From Deltaproteobacteria bacterium (lineage in GTDB: Bacteria; Myxococcota_A; UBA9160; SZUA-336), in the NCBI GenBank assembly GCA_029261925.1, contig JAJDAJ010000073.1, positions 33,000 to 96,999 on the forward strand: 64,000 bases of DNA, in the 5' to 3' direction. The position numbers were made by a program, and so were the translations under genes. Shown one piece after another: positions 27,738 to 34,699 of the stretch (the first letter of the stretch is position 1; each line of letters opens with the position of its first letter). The notes under the pieces are model-generated. The model searched no databases, was not told the DNA's origin, and worked only from the letters and a program-made list of their open reading frames with translations.

Positions 27738-29207
27738 TCAGCCCACCAGCTCGTACGCCTCGAGGCGCGGTGCGCGCATCTCCTCCTGGAAGCGCTGGTA
27801 GGTCCAGGGCCAGCTCGCCGGGATGCCCTCGGCGTCGAGGTACCAGCTGCTGCAGCCGGTCGCCCAGACGGTCCGCTTCGCGGCATCGATGCGGTCCTGG
27901 TCGAAGGCCTGCATGGCCTCGCGCGACACGCAGACCTCGCGAGCCCGACCCGAGAGCACCAGGCCGATCAGCGTCTCGATGTACTCCCACTGGCGCTCGG
28001 CCACCTCGATCAGCGACAGGTTGCCCACCGGGCCGTTGGGCCCGTTGAGCATGAAAAAGTTCGGGAAGTCCGGCATCGAGATCGACAGGTAGGCCCGCGG
28101 ACGCACGGCCCAGAAGTCCTCGAGATCGACGCCCCCGCGTCCCGTGATGCGGATCGGCCGCATGAACTGATCGACGCGGAAGCCGGTCGCCAGCGCCAGC
28201 ACGTCGAGCTCGATCAGGCGCCCGTCGTGCGTGCGCACGCCCCGCGGCTCGACGCGCTCGATCCCCCCGGTGACGAGCTCGGCATCCGGGTGCTGGATCG
28301 CCCGGTAGTAGTCGGGCGAGTAGACCAGGCGCTTGCACATGACCATGTAGTCGGGGCGCAGCTTCTCCCGCAGCACCGGGTCGGTCACGCTCTGCTCGAG
28401 GTTCTCCAGGACGATGCGCTGCATCTCCTTCATGTCGGCGGAGTCGGGCTCGACGATGGCGTTGTTGAAGCGTTCGAACAGCGCCCCCGACGCGCCCGAC
28501 GCCAGCTTGCGCCGCGGCAGCTCCGGGTCGGCGCGGAAGCTCGCCTTCTCCTCCTCCGAGTAGGCCCGGTTGCGGGCCGGCATGATCCACTGGGCGGTGC
28601 GCTGGAACTGGAAGAGCCGGCTCGCGCGCCCGGCGAGTGCGCAGACGAGCTGCACCCCCGTCGAGCCGTTGCCGACCACGCCGACGCGCCGCCCGTCGAG
28701 CGGCACGCCGTGATCCCAGCGCGCCGTGTGGAAGCACGCGCCCTCGAAGCTCTCGAGGCCCTCGATGTCCGGGTAGCGCGGGTGGTGCAGAACGCCCGTC
28801 GCGGCGATCACGAAGTCCGCCTGGTCGCGCAGGCCCGAGCGCGTCTCGAGCTGCCAGCGACCGTCGTCACGGGAGCAGCGAACGACCTCCTGCCCGTAGC
28901 GGATCAGGACGTCGAGATCGTACTTGCCCACGATGCCCTCGAGGTAGGCCTGGATCTCCGGCCCCGGTGCCAGCTGCTGGCTCCACTCGGGGTTGGGCTC
29001 GAAGACGTAGGAGTAGGTGTGCGAGGGAACGTCGCAGGTCAGCCCCGGGTAGGTGTTCTCGCGCCAGGTGCCGCCGGGCCGGTCGGCCTTCTCGTAGATC
29101 ACCACATCGCGGTGGCCGGCCTCGCGCAGCTTGATCGCCGCGAGGATCCCGGCCATGCCCGCCCCGAGCACCGCGAAGCGCGGCCTCCGGGAACTCTCGC
29201 CCGCCAT
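27738..29207 (-). CDS. Flavin-containing monooxygenase, BVMO-like (short form)
   Basis: 489 residues. FAD site AVLGAGMAGILAAIKLREAG at the N-terminus, RPGGTWRENTYPG, a Baeyer-Villiger-like fingerprint FEGACFHTARWDHG, and a second Rossmann motif RVGVVGNGSTGVQLV near residue 177. It lacks the N-terminal extension of the 21321 paralogue. Expected to oxygenate ketones or heteroatoms using NADPH and O2. The ATG at 29205-29207 follows GGGAGGA; the open frame upstream has no family similarity. Convergent with the 26258 gene. Confidence 0.92.
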   Translation of the reverse strand: MAGESSRRPRFAVLGAGMAGILAAIKLREAGHRDVVIYEKADRPGGTWRENTYPGLTCDVPSHTYSYVFEPNPEWSQQLAPGPEIQAYLEGIVGKYDLDVLIRYGQEVVRCSRDDGRWQLETRSGLRDQADFVIAATGVLHHPRYPDIEGLESFEGACFHTARWDHGVPLDGRRVGVVGNGSTGVQLVCALAGRASRLFQFQRTAQWIMPARNRAYSEEEKASFRADPELPRRKLASGASGALFERFNNAIVEPDSADMKEMQRIVLENLEQSVTDPVLREKLRPDYMVMCKRLVYSPDYYRAIQHPDAELVTGGIERVEPRGVRTHDGRLIELDVLALATGFRVDQFMRPIRITGRGGVDLEDFWAVRPRAYLSISMPDFPNFFMLNGPNGPVGNLSLIEVAERQWEYIETLIGLVLSGRAREVCVSREAMQAFDQDRIDAAKRTVWATGCSSWYLDAEGIPASWPWTYQRFQEEMRAPRLEAYELVG

Positions 29208-29421
29208 CTCGCTGGGTCCTCCCGTCGCCGCCAGGGGACCAGATCCGGAGACCCGCGGCAAACGCTGGCGGCGCGGGCGGCCCCGCTGCGCGCGAGCTGC
29301 CGGGTGGCTTCCGGGGCGCCGCGCGCCGGACACGCTCGACGGCCGCATTCCGCTCCAGACCCCGCCTGCGCGGGTCGATGTTCCCCCGAACAGCTCCAGT
29401 GAAGGAGCGGGGAGAGAAGAG

Positions 29422-29625
29422 ATGCAGAGGAACTCATTCGTCGTTCGCGCCTCGGAGGATGGCTGGATGGTCCAGCGCGAGGGCAAGAAGAGCCCGGTGA
29501 GCACGCATCGCAAGAAGGACACCGCGGTGCGTCGCGGTCGCTCGATGGCGAAGCGCGCCGGCGGCACCCTGAAGATCAAGGGCCGCAACGGGAAGATCCA
29601 GGCGAAGCGCAGCTACGCCGCCTGA
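29422..29625 (+). CDS. DUF2188-like small basic protein
   Basis: 67 residues, very basic (Lys/Arg-rich). The motifs FVVRASEDGWMVQREGKKSP and the final LKIKGRNGKIQAKRSYA match the DUF2188 family, which has the pattern W-x-V-x-x-E...A-x-x-x-G-x-I-x-x-x-x-S/Y. Function unknown, perhaps nucleic-acid binding given its charge. GAAGGAG and GGGGAG lie before the ATG. A strong hairpin follows 48 bases after the stop, so it is probably monocistronic. Confidence 0.8.
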   Translation: MQRNSFVVRASEDGWMVQREGKKSPVSTHRKKDTAVRRGRSMAKRAGGTLKIKGRNGKIQAKRSYAA

Positions 29626-29673
29626 ATCGCCCGCCCGGCGGCCGGCCTCGCGCCGGCCCGGAACGGGAAGACG

Positions 29674-29712
29674 GAGCCGGCGGGTCTCCCGGGTGCGGGA
29701 GGCCGCCGGCTC
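29674..29712 (+). terminator. Hairpin terminator after the DUF2188-like gene
   Basis: Outer arms GAGCCGGCGG (29674-29683) and CCGCCGGCTC (29703-29712) pair exactly, with an inner CTCCCG/CGGGAG stem and a GGTG loop. It is followed by TCGTCGTT, a weak T-rich tract. Good match to an intrinsic terminator. Confidence 0.7.
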
Positions 29713-29809
29713 TCGTCGTTCCGGGAACCGCCCGCCGACCGCGCCGCCTGCCGCGTCGAGTCATGTGGCAGAATGCGCGCGAGCGCAGCATGCGGCGAGA
29801 GGGGCGACG

Positions 29810-30838
29810 ATGAAGGCAGCGAGGCTCGAGGAAGGCAAGCTGGAGATCCGTGACCTGCCCAGCCCGGTGCCGGGCGAGGAGGAGGCGCTGATCCGGATCA
29901 GCGCCGCGGGCGTCTGCCACTCCGATCTCCACATCGTACGAGGCGACTGGGAGGGCGTGCCCCAGAGCGGTGTGGTCGGGCACGAGGCGATCGGCGTCGT
30001 CGAGGCGCTCGGCCCGGGAGCGGAGCGCTACGTCAGCGTGGGTGACCGCGTGATCCTGGGCCTCGGCGGCACCGGCGGCGGCTACTGGTGCGGGGCCTGC
30101 GAGTACTGCATGCGCGGCGAGCCCCGCCACTGCGCCCAGACCAAGGGCATCATGGGCACCTTCGCGGAGCAGTTCTGCGTCTGGGCGAAGTCGCTGGTCA
30201 AGCTGCCCGAGAGCGTGCGCGACCAGGAGGCACCGCTGGCGTGCGGCGGCCTCACGGCGTACGGCGCGGTCAAGAAGCTGTTCAAGCACCAGATCCAGCC
30301 CGGGCGACCCGTGGCGATCGTGGGCGCCGCGGGGGGCCTCGGCCACTACGCGGTCCAGATCGCGAGCGCCTTCGGCTACAAGGTGATCGGCGTGGACATC
30401 GGGGCGGAGCGGCTGAAGTTCGTCGAGTCGCTGGGCGCGCACATGGCGGTGAGCGCCGAGGACGCGGCGGAGGTCGTGCAGCGCGAGCTCGGCGGCGTCG
30501 ACGCCAGCATCGTGTTCTCGGCCCGGATGGCCGGCTTCGACCTGGGGCTGGAACTGCTGCGCCGCGGCGGGCTCTTCGTGGCCGTCGGTCTGCCCGCGAC
30601 CAGCGAGGGCAACCTGCAGCTGAACCCCTTCCAGTTCTTCCTGAAGGACCCGACGCTGATCTACTCCGCGGTCGGCAACGTGCAGGACATGCGCGAGCTC
30701 GTGGACATGGCCGCGACCGGTCGCGTGAAGAGTCACATCGGCCGCAGCGGCTCCCTGTCGGAGCTCCACACGATCTTCGACGAGCTCGAGTCCGGCAGCT
30801 ACGTGGGCCGCGCCGTCATCACCGACCTGGGTCGCTAG
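29810..30838 (+). CDS. Zinc-dependent alcohol dehydrogenase (MDR superfamily)
   Basis: 342 residues. Catalytic zinc ligands are in AAGVCHSDLH and VVGHEAIGVVE; the structural zinc loop has CGACEYCMRGEPRHC (four Cys). The nucleotide-binding motif is VAIVGAAGGLGHYAVQIA with VIGVDIG. It interconverts alcohols and aldehydes or ketones with NAD(P). It is convergent with the fused CoA-transferase. The ATG at 29810 has GAGAGG a few bases upstream. Confidence 0.93.
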   Translation: MKAARLEEGKLEIRDLPSPVPGEEEALIRISAAGVCHSDLHIVRGDWEGVPQSGVVGHEAIGVVEALGPGAERYVSVGDRVILGLGGTGGGYWCGACEYCMRGEPRHCAQTKGIMGTFAEQFCVWAKSLVKLPESVRDQEAPLACGGLTAYGAVKKLFKHQIQPGRPVAIVGAAGGLGHYAVQIASAFGYKVIGVDIGAERLKFVESLGAHMAVSAEDAAEVVQRELGGVDASIVFSARMAGFDLGLELLRRGGLFVAVGLPATSEGNLQLNPFQFFLKDPTLIYSAVGNVQDMRELVDMAATGRVKSHIGRSGSLSELHTIFDELESGSYVGRAVITDLGR

Positions 30839-30862
30839 CAGGCTGCCGAGCGGCGCGGCGCC

Positions 30863-33403
30863 CTAGATCACGTCCTGCTCGGCCAGCACGCGGCGCTCGC
30901 TCTCGCTCAGGCCGAGCAGCTCGCCGTAGACGTGGTCGTTGTCCTCGGCGTAGCAGGGGAAGCCGCGGCCCAGCGGGCCGCCCGCGCGCGACGGCGTCTC
31001 GGACAGCTGGATGGGGAACTGGCGCACCGGCCAGCTGCCCACCTCGCGGCTCGTGAGCGGCACCAGGAACCCGTCGTGCGCGAGCTGCGGATCGCGCTCC
31101 ACGCGATCGCGTGCGGTCTGGCAGACGCCCGCGGGAACGCCCGCCGCCTGCAGGCGCTCCATCAGCTCGAAGGCATCCTGCTCCCGCGTCTCGCCGCCGA
31201 GCAGCGCGTCGAGCTCCCCGGCGTGCTCCAGGCGTGAGGCCAGCGTCGTGAAGTCGGGGCGCTGCATCCAGGCCGGGTCGCGCAGCACCCCGCCGATCGC
31301 GCGCCACTGGGCGTCGTCGAACGCGGCGATGGCGATCCAGCGATCGTCGCCCCGGCAGGGGTACGCGCCGTGCGGTGCGGCGGGCCGGTACGGCGAGGTG
31401 TTGCCCAGGCGCTGCCAGGCGCGGCCGTTCACCTGGTAGTCGAGCGTGGCGGTGCCCGTGAGCAGCAGCCCCGGCTCGCCCAGCGACCCGTCGATGTACT
31501 GCCCCCTGCCCGTCTTCTCGCGGTAGTACAGCGCCGCGAGGAGGTTCATGGCCAGGTAGTAGGCCGCGCTCGTGTCCAGGTAGAAGTAGCCCCAGCCCGA
31601 GGGCGGGTACGGAGTCGGCATGCCCGCCATCTCGGTCAGCCCCGCGAAGGCCTCGCCGACGGGTGCAGAGGACAGGTAGTCGCTGTACAGGCCGCGCTTG
31701 CCGAAGCCCGGCTGCTGCACGTAGATGACCGACGGGTTGACCTCGCGCATGCTCTCGTAGGTCGCGCCGAACTTCTCCAGCATGTTCGCGCTGAAGTTCT
31801 CGACCACCACGTCGCTGATGCGCACCAGCTCGTGCAGCAGCTCGACGCCGCGCGCGGAGCGCAGGTTCAGGCCGACGCTGCGCTTGCCGGGATTGATCTC
31901 GGCGAACATGGCGCCGCGGTTGACGCCCTCGCGCCGGGGCATCACCGGCTCCCCCCGCAGCACGCGCTCGCGCTCCTCGCCGACGGGGATGCCGCCGGTG
32001 GTGCGCATCGTGTCGTGGCGTCCCTTCCACTCCACGCGGATGACCTCCGCGCCCATCCCCGCGAGGATCTTCGGCCCGGCGGCGCCCGCGACGACCCACG
32101 ACAGGTCCAGGATCCGCACCCCCTCGAGGGCCGAGCGGGGCGCGGCTGGCAGGACCGGCGCCTCCCGTCTGGGGGGCGCTCCCGGCGCGAGCGCCCCGAG
32201 CACCTCGGCGGTGTGCTCGCCCAGGCGCGGGGCCCGGGGACCCGTGCGCCAGGGGCACTCCTCGGCGAACCAGGGAGCCGACACGTAGCGGATGCTGCGC
32301 CCGAGCTCCTCGTGGTGCACCTCGTTGAACGTGGCGCGCTGGCGCCAGTGCGGATCGTCGAGGTTCTCCTCGGGGCGGCGCACGGGCGCCCAGTGCAGCC
32401 GTCGCGCCTGGCCCTCCTTCCAGATGTCGCGCTCGAACTTGTAGCCCGACACCCAGCGGCGGGCGACGGCGTGGAAGTGCCGGATCACCTCCGGTCGTCG
32501 CAGGTACTCCAGGTCCTGGTACTTCGGATCCGTCAGGTCGTCGGCTGCGCCGTGGCCGTCGAGCATCTCGATCCACTTCGGGTGCTCGCGGCCGATCATG
32601 AACTCCGCCGAGACGAAGGCCAGCACGTGACGACCGTCCTTCGTGGGGGCCAGCGCCTCGGGCGTGGTGCCCGGCACGCCGTAGCGACCGGTCTGGCGGC
32701 GAACCTCGAGCCGGTTGAACACCCACATGCCGACGTCGGAGCCCGTGTTGCAGCTCACCGCCCGGTGAATCGAGGCGTCGATGTGCTGCCCCCGCCCGCT
32801 GCGCTCGCGGTACAGCAGCGCGGCGATGATGGCGTCGGCGGTCTGCGGTCCCACGATGTGGCTCGAGTGCCACATCTGCGGTGCGATCGGCGGGGTGTCG
32901 TACTCCCCGTCGGGCGTGGGATCGTAGCCGGTGCACATCATCACCCCGCCCAGGGCCAGGTGCACCAGGTCACTGCCCTGCCAGTCGCGATAGGGCCCGG
33001 TCTGCCCGAACGGCGTGATCGAGGCCATCACGAGCCCCGGCTGGATCTCGCGGAGGGCCTCGTAGCCCAGGCCGAGCCCGTCCAGGTAGCCCGGCGCGCA
33101 GGACTCGAGCAGCACGTCCGCCCCGGCGACCAGGCGCCTGAGCTGCGCCTGGCCGTCGGCTGTGGTGATGTCGAGCACGACGCTGCGCTTGCCGAAGTCG
33201 TAGTGCCAGAAGTGCAGGCTCTTCTCGGGATCCGGGATGTCGTCGACGAACGGACCGATGCGGCGCGTGGGGCTGCCGCCCGGCGGCTCGATCTTGATCA
33301 CGTCGGCCCCGAGGCCCGCCAGCAGCTTGCCGCAGTACTCCGCGCGCTCGTCGGCGAGCTCGAGCACGCGAACGCCGCTCAGAAAGCCCTGCCCGTCGTC
33401 CAA
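30863..33403 (-). CDS. Fused two-domain CaiB/BaiF CoA-transferase
   Basis: 846 residues, twice the family length. Domain 1 (about 1-420) begins LSGVRVLELADERAEYCGKL and has the catalytic Asp in GSDLVHLALGGV. Domain 2 (about 435-846) begins LEGVRILDLSWVVAGAAGPK but reads YLSSAPVGEAFAGL at the Asp position, so it looks non-catalytic. The linker is Pro/Ala-rich. Both domains end with the LGEHTAEVLG or YAEDNDHVYGELLG motif. A TTG start at 33401-33403 lies three bases after the stop of the upstream split-barrel gene, whose last codons supply GAGAGG as Shine-Dalgarno. The split pair at 18657-21157 has the same two halves. Confidence 0.9.
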   Translation of the reverse strand: MDDGQGFLSGVRVLELADERAEYCGKLLAGLGADVIKIEPPGGSPTRRIGPFVDDIPDPEKSLHFWHYDFGKRSVVLDITTADGQAQLRRLVAGADVLLESCAPGYLDGLGLGYEALREIQPGLVMASITPFGQTGPYRDWQGSDLVHLALGGVMMCTGYDPTPDGEYDTPPIAPQMWHSSHIVGPQTADAIIAALLYRERSGRGQHIDASIHRAVSCNTGSDVGMWVFNRLEVRRQTGRYGVPGTTPEALAPTKDGRHVLAFVSAEFMIGREHPKWIEMLDGHGAADDLTDPKYQDLEYLRRPEVIRHFHAVARRWVSGYKFERDIWKEGQARRLHWAPVRRPEENLDDPHWRQRATFNEVHHEELGRSIRYVSAPWFAEECPWRTGPRAPRLGEHTAEVLGALAPGAPPRREAPVLPAAPRSALEGVRILDLSWVVAGAAGPKILAGMGAEVIRVEWKGRHDTMRTTGGIPVGEERERVLRGEPVMPRREGVNRGAMFAEINPGKRSVGLNLRSARGVELLHELVRISDVVVENFSANMLEKFGATYESMREVNPSVIYVQQPGFGKRGLYSDYLSSAPVGEAFAGLTEMAGMPTPYPPSGWGYFYLDTSAAYYLAMNLLAALYYREKTGRGQYIDGSLGEPGLLLTGTATLDYQVNGRAWQRLGNTSPYRPAAPHGAYPCRGDDRWIAIAAFDDAQWRAIGGVLRDPAWMQRPDFTTLASRLEHAGELDALLGGETREQDAFELMERLQAAGVPAGVCQTARDRVERDPQLAHDGFLVPLTSREVGSWPVRQFPIQLSETPSRAGGPLGRGFPCYAEDNDHVYGELLGLSESERRVLAEQDVI

Positions 33404-33406
33404 CGG

Positions 33407-33853
33407 CTACCTCTCGAAGCGCCGCTTGATCTTGGCGAAGTCGAAGCTGACGACGTCGTCGGTTCCCACCGAGAAGATCGCCCCGTCGACGGCCGGCGCG
33501 CCGCTGGCGGGATCGGGCAGCCGGCCCAGGCGCTCGACGATCTCGGGTGCCGGGGCGGCCTCGGGCCGGGCGCGGCCGTGGAAGGTCGCGCCCTTGATCG
33601 TGTAGTAGTCCGAGCCCTCCGGGTGCGACTCGATCGCGCAGCAGACGCGATCGTCCTTCTGCAGGTTCCGGAGCGTCCGCGTCCGCGGCGCCACGTGGAA
33701 GTGGAGCCGTCCATCGTGAAAGACGCAGGCCGTGCAGTCGCCCCAGGGCGTGCCGTCGGCGTCCAGGGTTCCGACCACGCAGCGCGTCTGGGCGCTCGCG
33801 AAGGCCACGATCTCCTCGTCGGTCAGCTTGATCTGACTGTGCTCGCGCGGCAT
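33407..33853 (-). CDS. Pyridoxamine 5'-phosphate oxidase-like split-barrel protein (a)
   Basis: 148 residues. The order RCVVGTLDADGTPWGDCTACVFHDGRLHFHV, then RTLRNLQKDDRVCCAIES and TIKGATFHGRA, is that of FMN- or F420-binding PPOX-fold proteins. Four bases from the upstream paralogue (33858-34343) and three from the fused CoA-transferase start, so the three form one operon. Substrate unknown; such proteins often reduce enones or act as F420-dependent reductases. Confidence 0.85.
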   Translation of the reverse strand: MPREHSQIKLTDEEIVAFASAQTRCVVGTLDADGTPWGDCTACVFHDGRLHFHVAPRTRTLRNLQKDDRVCCAIESHPEGSDYYTIKGATFHGRARPEAAPAPEIVERLGRLPDPASGAPAVDGAIFSVGTDDVVSFDFAKIKRRFER

Positions 33854-33857
33854 CGCC

Positions 33858-34343
33858 CTACTCCTCGCGCACGTTCTGGAGCATCCCGACCTCGTCCGGG
33901 CTGATCTCGAAGATCACCCGCAGACCGCGCTGCACCCGGCCCGCCGTGTCCCCGATCTTGCGCAGGTTCTCGGGCGGCGGCTCGGGCTTCTCCTGCGAGC
34001 CCTGCGAGCGCGGGTTGCGCGCCCAGGCCAGCCCCGGAGGCACCTCATCCGCGAAGACCTCGTCCTGCGGGACGAGCCGCGCCCGGCCGCGGAAGACCGC
34101 GCCCTCGAAGCGCTCCGCGTCGGACGGGTTGGTCACCACGCAGCAGATCCGGTCGTCGCGCTCCAGGTTCTTCGCCTTGGCGCTCGCGGCGTACGTGTTC
34201 AGGTACAGCGAGGGCCCGAACCAGCTCGCCATCGGATGCGCGGTGGGCGACCCGTCCCTGCGCAGCGTGATCATGAAGGTCCGCCGGCTGGACTCCAGGA
34301 ACCCGGCCGCGTCCTCGGGGACGCTGTGGACTTCGTCGGACAT
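33858..34343 (-). CDS. Pyridoxamine 5'-phosphate oxidase-like split-barrel protein (b)
   Basis: 161 residues. FMITLRRDGSPTAHPMASWF, AKAKNLERDDRICCVVTNP and FEGAVFRGRARLV give the split-barrel pattern. It has a C-terminal tail (ENLRKIGDTAGRVQRGLRVIFEI) longer than in its neighbour. GGAGGTGA precedes the ATG, which starts the three-gene operon. Two adjacent paralogues suggest a heterodimer or two linked reductions. Confidence 0.83.
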   Translation of the reverse strand: MSDEVHSVPEDAAGFLESSRRTFMITLRRDGSPTAHPMASWFGPSLYLNTYAASAKAKNLERDDRICCVVTNPSDAERFEGAVFRGRARLVPQDEVFADEVPPGLAWARNPRSQGSQEKPEPPPENLRKIGDTAGRVQRGLRVIFEISPDEVGMLQNVREE

Positions 34344-34641
34344 TCGCTCACCTCCGGTGCATCGATGCTGCACCCAGCTTACACGTCCGCGGTTCCCGGC
34401 GAGCGGCCGACTCCCGACCGGGTCGGCGTCGCGAGACCGCACTCCGGGACGCGTCCGCGGAGGGCTCCGGCGAGTCGCCGCGGGGCTCGCATGGCTACCG
34501 CCGCAGCAGCCGCGGACCGCGGCGCCGGTCGGGAACGACACGGCCGCGCACCGCGCTTGCAGTCGACACGCATCGCGACTGCAGCAGACATGTGCCGGCG
34601 CAAGAAGGCCCCGGAACCAGCCCGTTGTGGGCCGGGAATTG

Positions 34642-34671
34642 TTGACATGCTGGCCCGGCCCCGCGTTCAAT
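34642..34671 (+). promoter_or_regulatory. Promoter with consensus -35 TTGACA and -10 TTCAAT upstream of TonB receptor 2
   Basis: TTGACA at 34642-34647 and TTCAAT at 34666-34671, 18 bases apart, with an AAGGAG Shine-Dalgarno shortly downstream and the ATG at 34700. It is the best sigma-70-like promoter seen in the window. The rest of the 356-base gap (34344-34699) between divergent genes shows no convincing gene. Confidence 0.6.
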
Positions 34672-34699
34672 GCGCCTTCGCTTCGCAAGGAGTTCGAAG

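Noticed and set aside
31370..33904. 844-codon plus-strand open frame opposite the fused CoA-transferase
   Set aside because: Mirror frame of a gene with conserved motifs over its full length; the translation is low-complexity.
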